Source: Hemileia vastatrix (Eukaryota > Basidiomycota > Pucciniomycetes > Pucciniales > Zaghouaniaceae). Taken from it: DNA of 64,000 bases. The notes beneath the pieces are model-generated. The model had not been told where the DNA came from, searched no databases, and was given only the letters and a program-made list of their open reading frames with translations. Positions 44,235 to 54,599 of this stretch are shown here, one piece after another. The stretch is from the NCBI GenBank assembly GCA_030280995.1, contig JASXTE010000014.1, forward strand, positions 20,219,650 through 20,283,649. Direction: 5' to 3'. A program made the translations under genes and the position numbers. Position 1 is the first letter of the stretch; the number at the start of each line of letters is the position of its first letter.

Positions 44235-45411
44235 TGTCAGTATAGTCTAGTATATAAGTATGATATAATAGTGTTATTTTATGGTCCTACTACTTATTAA
44301 TAAATGATTTAGTGATTAAACCTCAGGGGAAGACTAATAGAATAGTTATACTCAAATAAAACTCACAATACTTGGATTTAAATGCGTGCTAGTGGTGGAA
44401 AATAGAAGAATAAAATATAGTTATAGCTTTTATAAAGATAATATCAATTTATAAGGGCTTTATAATATATTTCTGAATACTAATAATTGTATTGTAGTGT
44501 TTGTTTGAAGTGTAGTAATTGAATGATGATAATAAACCGTCAAAATCCCTCCTTACTTATACCCAAATCCACTGGAGTGCACAGACCTTCAATCCAGATG
44601 ATGTCACTGCTATCCCCGGCAATTACAGCACTGTGAGGGCCCATCACCTCCCCATGGCGTCCACTTCAAGCAGTTTCAACACCCAGACCTCCAGTAAGGA
44701 CCCTCCATCACTATTAATAATAACACAGAGTCATACCATAAATAGAAAACCCAGATAAAAGCGGATACCATAAAGAAACAGGTAAAATAAATGATCAAAA
44801 AGAGATTTAATGAAACTAAAAGCATATAAAGGAAACAAATAGAATGTCCAAGCCCCCAATAACATCCCCAAGCATCCACATTAACCCAAAAACATCTTTC
44901 CAACCCATAAATCCGTGAATAACCATCCAAGGAAGTAATTTTAGTTGTCCAAACTGGGTGTATGCACCTGATATAGGTGTCTATGCTTCTGTAGGCGTTG
45001 TGAGTCCACTGATTTCGTCCATATGACCTAAAATAAGCAGAAAAACAAAGGTTATAGGCTATTAAGGGGCTAAAACCCACTTATATACCTAAATATACAT
45101 AATATACTGCATATTTCACTGAATATGAGATTTATGTATACATATAAGCTTATGTATGTCAATAATTACTTCATATCACTTAAGATAAGTATATTATGAC
45201 TCCATTAACACCTTAATAAGTATTATTAGGCCATGGATAAGCTATTTAAACTATTATAAATTATATAATAGAATAATAATTATATATATATATAATAAAA
45301 TAATATATATTATTATTTTAACCTTATTTTTAAGATATAAGCTTAATCTAGTTAAGGTTATCTTATTTTAAGCATAAGAAATACTCAGTCCTAAGGATAT
45401 TTAGGCTGACA
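44235..45411 (-). repeat. 5' LTR of E (element orientation)
   Basis: See the 3' LTR. Starts and ends TGTCAG...CTGACA and is followed by the GAGGC duplication at 45412-45416. Confidence 0.95.
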
Positions 45412-45416
45412 GAGGC

Positions 45417-46110
45417 TTTGGCTGAAGAGGAAGTTAGGGAGAAGAAGGAGGAGAAGAATTTGGTGCAGGTTCCCAAACAGGAGAGGGACCCAATGGTGGA
45501 GCAGCTGGCTGATCTGACAAAACAGCTGCACATTTTTGTCCAGGAGGCCAAGAAGTTTAATAAGGCACCTTCTCAGCCAAGAGAGTTTGAAAGGAGGGCT
45601 GGTAGGAGTGATCCTTGGGTTTGCTCTTATTGCAGTAGGAGGGGGCACAGGTCCAATGATTGTTGGGCATTGAACAGAGATGTGTCTGAAGGAAAAGTGG
45701 AGTTTGATGGCAGGGTTTTTAAGTTCCCTGACGGTTCTTTTGTGAAGCCCAGTGAGGGGCAGGCTCCTGTTGATTTGGTCAGGAGAAGAGGTGGTCTAAA
45801 TCAAAGGAGGCCAAGGTTTGAGGAGATTCCTGATCAGGGGAAGTCTTCTGTTAAGGTAGATGAGGACGTCAAGGGAAAGGGGAAGGAGGTCAATAAGGTC
45901 TCTTTTTCTACTTCCTTTGGTGGTTTGGAGTTGTATTCTTGTGGTGGACAGTCAAGTGGTGAATGCTTGGCTGGTGTTTATGATGTGGAAGCAGGGAAGG
46001 TTGGTAGGCCTAAGAGCAGTTCTCAGGCCCAACCAAAGCCAAATTCTTAAAAGGGTGATCCTAAGCTGAGTGCAGCTAGGAAGAGGTACAGCAAAGAGGA
46101 GCTGTACAAG
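45417..46110 (+). pseudogene. D gag, 3' part with zinc knuckle
   Basis: It continues D gag after E. A coiled stretch (VEQLADLTKQLHIFVQEAKK) precedes a canonical CX2CX4HX4C zinc knuckle, CSYCSRRGHRSNDC. The frame meets a TAA at 46048-46050 (PNS-stop) and then stays in the same frame into the protease region, so this is a single point stop. Confidence 0.8.
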
Positions 46111-47115
46111 ATGCAGAAGGGTATGGCTGACATGGGCCCCCCTAGTTTTGGTGCATTGGACCTGAATGGTGAGCCAATGCCAATGGAGGTGGATTCTGAC
46201 TCCGAGGAGGATGTCCCTTTGGCTTCATTGCCAAAGCCTGTTGGAGTCAGAGGTTCTGGTGAGGGATCTGGTTTGGTTCCTGTTAATGGTAAATCTGTTG
46301 GTGGTGCTGGTCCTCAAGAATCTTCTAGGACCAAGGTGGTGAAGCAAAGAGCTCACTTTGAGAGGCCAGTAGTGTCTGGTCAAGTTAATGTTATGGACTC
46401 TGTCCTGGAAAGGATGAACCAGGGTCAGGTTTCCCTATCTTATGGGGAATTGTATGCTATCAGTCCAGGGTTGGCTGATAGGCAGAAGAAGTTGTTGACA
46501 AGGAGAAGGGTTTCTTCTGGTGAGGTAGAATACATTTGTGATTCTGCTGAAAAGTTTGGTGAGGGGTTGGAAACTCATTTTTCTGCTCCTCTGGGATATG
46601 TCAATGTCACTCTGAATGGCAGGGAGGCAAGGGCATTGGTGGATTCAGGTTCTCAGATAAACCTGATTTCTTTGTTTGAGGCAACTCATATGGGCCTCCC
46701 CATCAAAACTGGTATTGGTGGGAATTTGAGAGGGATTGGTGGCCATGTCACTGAATTGGTTGGAACTTCAGAGTTTGTGAAGTTAGATGTTGGAGGAGCC
46801 TCAGGGAAGGTTCATTTTTATATTGCTAAAGGTAATGTAAAAGCAGTTTTGGGTGGGCCATTCTTGATGGATTTTCAGGCAAGAATAGGTTATCAATTTG
46901 ATTTGGGAATCAGTTTGGAGTTGACTGGTGAAAACAAAAGGAGGCTTCACATGAGGTTATCATCCCCTGGAGAGGATGGTTGGGAGACTAGGCCTGGTTT
47001 ATCTTCAATGTGCCAGTGCATGGACTGCTGCAGGAGAAGGAAGGAAGTGGGTGCTGCCTCTGGTTTTTTGGAGTGCGGCTCAGGCTCTATTGAGAGTCTG
47101 TCTTTTTTAGAGTAA
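46111..47115 (+). CDS. D aspartic protease region
   Basis: A 334-residue frame, in phase with gag. An acidic segment (EVDSDSEEDVPLASLPK) leads to the retropepsin domain: YVNVTLNGREARALVDSGSQ with active-site DSG, then the flap region and AVLGGPFLMDFQ. The C-terminus has CQCMDCCRRRKE. The stop TAA at 47113-47115 overlaps the next ATG as TAATG. Confidence 0.8.
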   Translation: MQKGMADMGPPSFGALDLNGEPMPMEVDSDSEEDVPLASLPKPVGVRGSGEGSGLVPVNGKSVGGAGPQESSRTKVVKQRAHFERPVVSGQVNVMDSVLERMNQGQVSLSYGELYAISPGLADRQKKLLTRRRVSSGEVEYICDSAEKFGEGLETHFSAPLGYVNVTLNGREARALVDSGSQINLISLFEATHMGLPIKTGIGGNLRGIGGHVTELVGTSEFVKLDVGGASGKVHFYIAKGNVKAVLGGPFLMDFQARIGYQFDLGISLELTGENKRRLHMRLSSPGEDGWETRPGLSSMCQCMDCCRRRKEVGAASGFLECGSGSIESLSFLE

Positions 47116-50100
47116 TGAGGGCTGATCACCCTAGTGCTACAACCTCTCCCCGAGATGAGGAAATCCCAGGTTGTAGTAGGTCAGCTCCCTTGGAGATATA
47201 CCAAGTGGACTTTCAACTTTCTCTTTTTAATGTTTCTCTTCTCTGCAAGTATTCATCAAGTTTTTTATCAAGTCTCTGTTCTCTCTCAAGATTCTTAATT
47301 ATTTTTAATTCAAGTTTAAAGAAGAAGATTGGTTATATATCTTTATTGAAAGATATGCGGAAAAGCTTTGGGGCGGTGAGATTGGGGTCTAAAAGTAAGT
47401 CCTCCCAATTGTGCACCGCTAGGGTTTCTTCTACACCTTTCAAAAACATTACCTGGGCCACACCTGTGAGCATTGGGGAAACCCCTGGTTATTTTTGTAG
47501 GACAGAAGAAAACTCAAGAAAAGAAGATAAAAATTTCAAGATAATTCATGAAAATCAAGAAAAAAATCTGAAGATAATGAAGAAAGAAGATGCAAAATAT
47601 TTTTGTGAAGATCATCAAGATCTATTTTTGGGCCTCCAGCATGAGGTTAAACTGCAGAAAAATTTGAAGAGAGAAGATCATCAAGATCAATTTTTGGGCC
47701 TCCAGCATGAGGTTAAACTGCAGAAAATGTTGAAGAAAGAAGATCATCAAGATCAATTTTTGGGCCTCCAGCATGAGGTTAAACTGCAGAAAAATTTGAT
47801 GAGAGAAGATCATCAAGATCAATTTTTGGGCCTCCAGCATGAGGTTAAACTGCAGAAAATTTTGAAGAAAGAAGATCATCAAGATCAATTTTTGGGCCTC
47901 CAGCATGAGGTTAAACTGCAGAAGATGTTGAAGAAAGAAGATCATCAAGATCTATTTTTGGACCTCCAGCATGAGGATAAACTGCACAATTTTAGAAGAT
48001 GTGATTCAGAAGATGAATCAAGATTTGAAGATTTGGAAGTTGGAAGTGAGGATGAAGATGTGGAATTGGGTAAAAGTTTTGGAGTGGTGAGATTGGGGTC
48101 TAAAAGTAAGTCCTCCCAATTGTGCACCGCTAGGGTTTCTTCTACACCTTTCAAAAACATTACCTTGGCCACACATGTGAGCAATGGGGAAACACTTGAT
48201 TTTCGTTCCACGTCTGGTGGTGAAGATTTCCTGAAGATCCCTCAAGTTGAAGGTGGAGCGGCAAAGTATAAGAAGGTAGCGCAGAAGATTAGGCCTGTCA
48301 ATGAGCCTATGCCTGTGGGTTTGAATCCGCCTTTGAAGAGACCTCCTTTGTCAAGAGATCCGTACTGTACTCCTTTGGTGAAGAACCCTCCAGAATTTGT
48401 AGAGACGGGGAGGGTGACCGTGGAAAGATTGAAAGTTGTTAATTTTGGTCCTGATGGGTGGTTGTCTGAGGAAGAAAAGAAGTTGTTGTTGCACGTTATT
48501 GTGCTAAGGGAAAAAGCGGTGGCATTTGTTGAGGAGGAAAGGGGTGTTCTGAAGCACTCTTATGGGGAACCTTACTTGATTCCTGTTGTTTGTCATGAAC
48601 CTTGGCAAATCAAACCGATTCCGATTCCAGCCGCTATCAGAGAGGATTTTGTGGAGATTATTAGGGAAAGAGTCAGGACTGGGTTATATGAACAATCAAC
48701 ATCCAGTTACTCAAGTCCGGTGTTCTGTGTAAAGAAGCAGAATGGAAAGTTGAGGGTGGTTCATGATCTTAGAGCCTTGAATAGAGTCACTATCAAGGAC
48801 GCTGGTATGCCGCCAAGTGCAGAGGATTTTGTTGAAGCTTTTGCTGGAAGGGTGTGTTATGGTTTGGGTGATATTATGGGTGGTTATGATGAGACGGAAC
48901 TACATAAGGATTCAAGGCCTCTCAAAACTTTTGAGACTCCTTTGGGAAGATTTCAGCTCACTAGGTTGCCTCAAGGAGCAACTAATTCAGTGGAAGTTTA
49001 TCAAGCACAGATGGCTTGGATTTTGCAGGATGAGGTTCCTTCTCATGCTGGTATTTTTATTGATGATGGTGGAATTAAAGGACCATCCACTGATTATGGT
49101 AATGAGGTGTTATCGGAGAACCCTGGAATAAGGAGGTTTGTGTGGGAATATGCAATAACTCTAGAGAGAGTGTTGTTCAGGATTGAAGAGGCTGGTTTGA
49201 CCATTTCAGGGTCAAAATTCTGTTGTTGCGTTCCTGCTTTGGAAATTCTGGGTCATGTGGTATGTAAAGAGGGAAGGATTATGGCGAAGAAGAAGATTAA
49301 TAAAATTCAGGCATGGCCAAGGCCTAAAAATACTACTGAAGTCAGAGGATTTTTGGGTGTATGTGTATATGTCAGGATTTTCATTAAGGATTTTTTGTTG
49401 ATGGCTTCACCTTTAAGAAGGTTGACCAGAAAAGATGCAGATTGGGAATGGACGGAAGAGTGTGAAGAGGCTTTTCAGAAGCTGAAAAAGGTTGTTGGTG
49501 AAGATATAATTCTTCACAAGTTGGATTATGGTGTTGGTGCTGGAAAGATTTATCTGGCAGTGGACTCATGCTATATTGCTTCTGGTGCTGTTTTGTCTCA
49601 GGAGGATAAGACTGGGAGGGTTAGGCCAGTAAGGTATGAGTCTGTGGTGTTTAATGAGGTGGAATCTAGGTATTCTCAACCTAAGTTGGAATTGTGTGGT
49701 GTAGCTAAAATTTTAAAGAAGCTACAGATGGTTTTGTGGGGGCAGCATTTTGAGCTGCAGGTGGATGCAAAATCTTTGGTTCAGATGATCAATACACCTA
49801 GTCTTCCAAATGCTCCAATGACTAGGTGGTTGGCATTTATTCAACATTTTTCTTTTGACCTGGTACACAAACCAGGTAAAACTTTTACTATGCCTGATGG
49901 ATTATCAAGGAGGCCACCTACAGATGAGGATTCTGATTCTGAAGAGTTTGACAAAGATGTTCCAGTGATTAGGGCCAGCACAAAGGGTGCTGAGGGTTTT
50001 TCTTTCCTCCCCCATGAGGCTAAACTGGATGATTGTTCTGACCTCCCCCAAGAGGTTAAACTGGCTGGATCTTATCTTGATTCTGGTGATCAGGATGTTT

Positions 50101-50651
50101 TTGTTGATGAAGATGGAGTTGTTGTTTGGGACAGCTCAAAATTGGAAAAGGGTGTTTTTGTTAGTGGACTGGATTTTCACAAGGTTCAGTGGAAAGAGAA
50201 GGACGTGCCAAAATTTAAGGATTGGTGTCCTGGTTGGGCTTCTCAATTGGCTCATGTTCACACTGGTGATTTTGATGACAGAGTTGTACCCTTGGATGTT
50301 GTTTTGTTGGATTTTGAAGATGAGACCTGGGGTCAATCTGGGTTTTATTTTATTTTGGTGGAATATCTGTTGTCCTTGGAGAGGCCAGATATTTGTGATG
50401 ATGATACTTGGTTGGCAATCAAGAAGAAGAGTCCTGGATTTTATGTGTCAGGAAGGCGCTTGATGAGAAGGAGAAATCCTAATCCTCAAGTGGTGGTGAC
50501 TCAGAAGAAAGGTCAAGAATTGGTTTTGAGGTCTTTTCATGAAGACCTTGGTCATAGAGGCTTTGGGGAGACTTATAGAAGAGTAGCAGACAGATTTTGG
50601 TGGCTGGGTATGAAGTTGGCTGTGCAGGGTTGGGTTCAATCTTGTGAATAA
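47115..50651 (+). CDS. D pol: reverse transcriptase, RNase H, integrase zinc finger
   Basis: A 1178-residue frame starting at the TAATG overlap. The first 370 residues hold two copies of a KSFG...ATPVS segment around a 22-residue tandem repeat. RT motifs include SSPVFCVKKQNGKLRVVHDL, GLGDIMGGYDE (motif A aspartate present) and IFIDDGG (FIDD variant of YxDD) near residue 647. RNase H follows (YLAVDSCYIASGAVLSQ), ending in KTFTMPDGLSRRPP, then two LPHEAKL-type motifs. The integrase finger begins HEDLGHRGF and stops at SCE-TAA, just before the last zinc cysteine. Confidence 0.85.
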   Translation: MRADHPSATTSPRDEEIPGCSRSAPLEIYQVDFQLSLFNVSLLCKYSSSFLSSLCSLSRFLIIFNSSLKKKIGYISLLKDMRKSFGAVRLGSKSKSSQLCTARVSSTPFKNITWATPVSIGETPGYFCRTEENSRKEDKNFKIIHENQEKNLKIMKKEDAKYFCEDHQDLFLGLQHEVKLQKNLKREDHQDQFLGLQHEVKLQKMLKKEDHQDQFLGLQHEVKLQKNLMREDHQDQFLGLQHEVKLQKILKKEDHQDQFLGLQHEVKLQKMLKKEDHQDLFLDLQHEDKLHNFRRCDSEDESRFEDLEVGSEDEDVELGKSFGVVRLGSKSKSSQLCTARVSSTPFKNITLATHVSNGETLDFRSTSGGEDFLKIPQVEGGAAKYKKVAQKIRPVNEPMPVGLNPPLKRPPLSRDPYCTPLVKNPPEFVETGRVTVERLKVVNFGPDGWLSEEEKKLLLHVIVLREKAVAFVEEERGVLKHSYGEPYLIPVVCHEPWQIKPIPIPAAIREDFVEIIRERVRTGLYEQSTSSYSSPVFCVKKQNGKLRVVHDLRALNRVTIKDAGMPPSAEDFVEAFAGRVCYGLGDIMGGYDETELHKDSRPLKTFETPLGRFQLTRLPQGATNSVEVYQAQMAWILQDEVPSHAGIFIDDGGIKGPSTDYGNEVLSENPGIRRFVWEYAITLERVLFRIEEAGLTISGSKFCCCVPALEILGHVVCKEGRIMAKKKINKIQAWPRPKNTTEVRGFLGVCVYVRIFIKDFLLMASPLRRLTRKDADWEWTEECEEAFQKLKKVVGEDIILHKLDYGVGAGKIYLAVDSCYIASGAVLSQEDKTGRVRPVRYESVVFNEVESRYSQPKLELCGVAKILKKLQMVLWGQHFELQVDAKSLVQMINTPSLPNAPMTRWLAFIQHFSFDLVHKPGKTFTMPDGLSRRPPTDEDSDSEEFDKDVPVIRASTKGAEGFSFLPHEAKLDDCSDLPQEVKLAGSYLDSGDQDVFVDEDGVVVWDSSKLEKGVFVSGLDFHKVQWKEKDVPKFKDWCPGWASQLAHVHTGDFDDRVVPLDVVLLDFEDETWGQSGFYFILVEYLLSLERPDICDDDTWLAIKKKSPGFYVSGRRLMRRRNPNPQVVVTQKKGQELVLRSFHEDLGHRGFGETYRRVADRFWWLGMKLAVQGWVQSCE
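47361..48197 (+). repeat. 126-bp direct duplication flanking the 66-bp array in D pol
   Basis: 47361-47486 and 48072-48197 are nearly identical (both contain GTCTAAAAGTAAGTCCTCCC and ACCGCTAGGGTTTCTTCTAC). The copies bracket the tandem array, which suggests the array arose with, or was captured by, a local duplication. Confidence 0.8.
47605..47990 (+). repeat. 66-bp tandem array, about six units, in D pol
   Basis: Units start every 66 bases (stem starts at 47633, 47699, 47765, 47831, 47897 and 47963), encoding a 22-residue repeat with DHQDQFLGLQHEVKLQK. Each unit carries CCTC-CAGCAT-GAGG followed by a base and TAAACTG. Units differ only at a few sites. The period is a multiple of three and the frame stays open. 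Confidence 0.95.
50006..50063 (+). repeat. Two stem-loop modules at the RNase H-integrase linker of D
   Basis: CCTC-CCCCAT-GAGG-C-TAAACTG at 50006-50027 and CCTC-CCCCAA-GAGG-T-TAAACTG at 50042-50063, encoding LPHEAKL and LPQEVKL. Confidence 0.9.
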
Positions 50652-51599
50652 TTTCAAAGAAGAAGTCACTTGAAACCTAAAGAGGTGGGCCGTGCTACTA
50701 ATGAATCAACTGTTTTTGGAAGGGTCAGTCTGGATGCTGTCCATATTAAAGAGGGCAGGTATAAATACTTGATTGTTGCTAGGTATGATTTGTCTGCTTG
50801 GGTTGAGGCAGTGCCTCTGGTTAATTTTACTGCCAAGAATGTGGCAGAGTTTTTGAAGAAGGAGTGGATTTATAGGTATGGGTTGATGAAGTTGGTGACT
50901 GTTGATGGTGGGCCAGAGTTTGGTGCCGAATTTAAAGAAGCTGTGGCTAGTGTTGGTTCTAGGGTTAGAGTGGCTACACCGTATTATCCTGAAGCTGAAG
51001 GCATGGTTGAAAGAGGCCATCAAGTTATCAAGAATGCTTCGGTGAAGATGTGCGGAGATAGTGCTGAAAAGTGGAGGCATTATTTACCCTTGGTTTTATT
51101 TGAGGATAGGGTCACTGTGAAGAGGACAACTGGCTATTCTCCTTATGAGTTAATGTTTGGTCAAAAAGCCGTTCTACCAGTGGACTTGGAAGCTGTCTCT
51201 TATCTTGGAATTGATTGGGATGACGTGCACTCAACAGAAGATTTGCTCTGTGCCAGGATGCAACAGTGGGAATGTAGAGAGGAATGTCAAGAGAAGGCAT
51301 ACTCTAGAATGATGAAGATTAGGAATCAATCAGTCAGATACTGGGACAAGAAGTTAGCTTATAGACTCAGGAATCCCTTGAAACCTGGTTGTTTGGTTTT
51401 GGTGTATAATAGAAGTTTGGAGAGTCAGTGGGGGAAAATGTTTGCTGACAGATGGAATGGACCTTACAGAGTCAGATCTCAGGTGTCTGGAGGTTCTTAT
51501 GTTTTGGAAGAGCTGAATGGTGCAGTCTTGAAAAAGAGGGTGGCTGCAGACCAAGTGAAGAGGTTTTATCCCAGAGGCACTAGGCATGAAGAAGATTGA
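50652..51599 (+). pseudogene. D integrase core and GPY domain
   Basis: It continues the pol frame after one TAA at 50649-50651; the next codon, expected cysteine of the zinc finger, is phenylalanine. The core has SLDAVHIKEGRYKYLIVARY, VDGGPEFGAEF and EAEGMVERGH, giving the D, D and E residues. A GPY/F domain follows (WGKMFADRWNGPYRVR), then a basic end. Only the single stop and lost cysteine argue against function. Confidence 0.8.
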
Positions 51600-52129
51600 C
51601 TCCGCAATGAGGATAAACTACGGACCATTCTTTAATTTTGGTTTTTTGTGGTGATGCTATGCATCTGTTTGTTGGAAACTTTTGTTAGAGGGTACCCATG
51701 GGTGGGGCTTCTAGATTTGATCTTGGCAAGTGTGGGGGTGACTGATGGGCTGGCTGCTCTATCAACAGTTACCCCAGATTGTCTGTTTCAAACCCTTTCT
51801 CTTAATTTGGTTGAATCCTAGTATTGGTTTATTTTCACAGGTTTTAGTCCTCTATGACTTTAAACTGGAAATTCCTTTGGTTTTCATGTGCTGGTCTCTT
51901 CACTCTTATTGGTTTTGGTTTTTTTGTGTTGGATGTTGGATTTTTGTTAGAAGGTACCCAGGGGGGGCTTCTAGATTTTATTTTGGCAAGTGTGGGGGTA
52001 ACTGATGAGCTGGCTGCTCTGTAGAACAGTTACCCCAGAATGTCTGTCTCAAGTCTTTTGTTTTTCCTAGTTGAATTCTAGTTCTGTTGTTTATTATTCA
52101 GGTTTTAAGTCCGCTATGACTTTAAACTG
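51599..52129 (+). repeat. 3' region of D: stem-loop modules and 95-bp repeats
   Basis: A module overlaps the integrase stop (51599-51620, stem imperfect). Full modules AGTC-N6-GACT-T-TAAACTG lie at 51846-51867 and 52108-52129. Two copies of a 95-bp repeat (GGGGCTTCTAGATTT, CTTGGCAAGTGTGGGGGT-like, GGCTGGCTGCTCT, ACAGTTACCCCAG) lie at 51686-51775 and 51952-52045; a third diverged copy is at 54807-54902. No sense-strand gene is present. Confidence 0.8.
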
Positions 52130-52400
52130 GTTTGGGACTGGCTTCTTTATCTTTGGTTCTTTCAGATTGGTGGTGGATCACTGGTGGTCTCCTGTCATTT
52201 TTACTTATTGGAGGGAGCCCACCCAGTGATCATTTCTATGGACCGGACTTTCCCTTATTGGACCATCTATGGAGCTGGACTTTCTTTGATTTGGCAGTTA
52301 TGTTTTTGCTAGATAGTAGTTTTAGATTATTTTCTTTTTTCTCTTTTTTTCTTTCATTTTTTATGGGGGTTGTTAAAATTATAAAATCAAAAATATAGGG

Positions 52401-52665
52401 TGTTACCACATCAGGGTCACCTGGATGTGGGCAAGCATTGGTGGGGAAAGGCTCATCAATTGGCTGGGCAATGCTATTTTATTTTTATATATTATTTATT
52501 TCATGTGTTTCTGTGTTTCATTATTTTTTATTATCTTCTGAATTTCTAAATTTTTGTTTTTTTCTGTTAATCATTTAAAAGATTTAATTGTGTATCCACA
52601 TCAAGGTGCACTTGGATGTGGGTAAGGTATCAGGGGTTCAGCTCATCAATTGACTGGGGGATACC
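52401..52665. repeat. Pair of 75-bp repeats in D
   Basis: 52401-52475 and 52591-52665 share CCACATCA, GGATGTGGG, then CTCATCAATTG and ACTGGG. The span up to about 52860 is otherwise AT-rich and non-coding. Confidence 0.65.
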
Positions 52666-52882
52666 ATTTGTATTATTTTTTTATATTTTATTTTATTTCA
52701 TTTATGTTATTTCATTTCATTTTAATTATTATTTTTTTATTTTTTTAATTTAGTATATCAGTAGACCGTAAAAAAAAAATAAAAATAAAATAAAAATAAA
52801 TAAAAATAAAATAAAAAAATTCTGAAATTATTTTTATTATTTGTTTTATATTATTTTTATGTTTCTAATCTTTTGCAGGAGC

Positions 52883-54452
52883 TCATTGTCTGGATGAGGA
52901 AGCTTCTGGAGGCTGGTCCGGATTGTGATGATGTTTTTGTTTTTTGTTGGGATTGTGGGAAGCACTGTGTTCTTTGAAGTGCATCCTGCTGGAGAGATTA
53001 TAGGGATTGTAATGATCAGGGATTGGATTAGAGGGAAGTTCAGAGGAGGAGGAAGAAGAGGCAGGAATGGAGTGCTGGAGGGTGTGTTTAATGATCCTAG
53101 ACATCTTCCAGTGGTCGTCCAGTAGGCGCTTTCTCAGGGATTTTTCAAAGTCATTCAAGGGTCCATGGAGGGCGAAGGCTTTTAGCATATTGGAACACAT
53201 GGTGCTTAGGTGTTTCTTCATGTCTCCATAATCCAGGGTCAAAGAAGTTTCAAGAGTTTGGCCAACTCCAATAATAGATTCAGGAGGAGGGGTGCCAACT
53301 AGACAAGAAGAATTGGATCAGTAATTATTTTTGTTGAAGAAAAGGAATAATTAATTTGGTACTCACAGATTGGAAGCTCATCAAATCTGTAAGCAGCTGG
53401 GATTTGGATCTCTGACAATTTTGTTATGGCCATAGTGGGTGGATCAACTAGGGAAAGATACGGATTCTCATGGTCTTCCTCTGAAGGATCCTGAGAAGGT
53501 GAACTGGGATGATGAGGTTCCTGGGGCCTAGTTGGAGCAGTGAGATTGTTGTTGTTGTTGTGGTTGTTATTTCTGTTGGATTCAGCTGGAGGAGGTGCTG
53601 GTGATGGAGTACCAGGGTTGTTAAAGGATGGAGCAGGAGAGGGGGATTTGTAAGCAGACTGCTCTTTTCTGGATGGAGAATTTGAAGAGATGGAACTGTC
53701 AGAAGAGTAGTTGGCTGACAGAGGAGAGGTGTAGTTTCTTTGTCTTAGTTGGGGACAAAGTTGTTGTTGTGGAGCAGTGTGTGGTGTTCTGGTTTCTTCT
53801 TGGGGTTCTCTGGCAGTTCTCTTAGAAATCTGGGAAATTTTGGTGTTTTGGATTTTGGAAGGGTGGATTGCATTGCTCTGGGAGCAGTAGGAGGTAGTTG
53901 GGTTGAGTTTTTATTGTTATCTGGATGAATTTGGCTATTTTCTGGCCGTTTTTGGAGGTTTTGGCCCTTATTTTTGCTGTTTGGTGAGGCGGGCGGGCCT
54001 CCCGACGTCGGCCGGGCCGCCTGGACGCGGTCTAGAAGCCTAGGGGTTGATTTTGAAGCTTTTGGAGCTAATTTAGCAGTGATAAAAGCAGTTTCTTGAG
54101 AAGCTAAGGCTGGTCTTTTTGGAAGAGTGCGGGAAGCTGAGCTTCTGGATCTTCTGAAAGGAGCTGAAGATAGAGAGGAAGAGGATGGACCAAGTTCTGG
54201 AGACCTGGTAGGGGATCTGGAGATGTACTTGTGAGAAGGAGAAAGCGGAGGAATAGGATAGTGGGCATCTATGTCACATTTCTTTTTTTTGGAATAGCAA
54301 GAGTCACAATCCCTGTTGTAGAATTTGGCTTCTGGATTTGGAAGAGTGAATGTGCAAGGTCTGCACATGTGTATGCACTGTTTGCAGGCATAGTCCCTTG
54401 GAGCAGTGAAGCAAGGAAGAGTAGAAGAGTCAACAGCAGGGGATCCAGACAT
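52883..54452 (-). CDS. D antisense gene 1: Zn2Cys6-pattern protein
   Basis: The start at 54452 gives MSGSPAVDSSTLPCFTAPRD and a cysteine cluster, CKQC-X6-C, 15 residues, CDSC-X6-C, the spacing of fungal Zn2Cys6 DNA-binding domains (an additional cysteine lies in the first X6). A long Ser/Pro/Arg-rich disordered region follows. The frame changes near 53745-53830 (frameshift or unseen intron) into an Asn/Pro-rich region (NNNHNNNNNL-like), then ELPI, a 68-bp intron at 53299-53366 (GTGAGT...CTAG), and a last exon with LDYGDMKKHLSTMCSNMLKA that stops at 52883. Suggests a DNA-binding regulator made antisense to the element; partner or target unknown. Confidence 0.6.
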
Positions 54453-54599
54453 GATTTGTGTGGTGAAAGGTGATGAAAAGGATAAGAGAAGATTTTGTCA
54501 GTGATGAGTAGAAGATGAAGTGAAGGTGGACGCTCCGTGGGTCTGGCTGTGTGTGTATTGCATGAAATTGGCTGGGTCAGATTCATGCAAGATTCTGAC

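Larger units (their letters stand above)
36570..45411 (-). mobile_element. LTR retrotransposon E (Ty3/gypsy chromovirus), innermost and youngest
   Basis: LTRs of 1177 bp each differ at about 5 positions. The target duplication GAGGC is perfect (36565-36569 and 45412-45416) and its removal restores D gag. The internal region on the minus strand encodes an N-terminal ORF, gag, and a full-length pol of 1224 residues. It is the same lineage as G1 (shared LTR start TGTCAGCC, PPT form and closely similar pol). Confidence 0.95.

Noticed and set aside
47633..47984. Regular 66-bp repeats considered as a CRISPR-like array
   Set aside because: Units are near-identical across their full length with no variable spacers, and they encode an in-frame peptide repeat in a eukaryotic retroelement.
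50706..51080. Open frames antisense to D integrase and RT (also 47622-47948 and 48018-48245)
   Set aside because: They mirror conserved sense coding sequence and show no domain; unlike the antisense genes at 52883-55746 they overlap pol.
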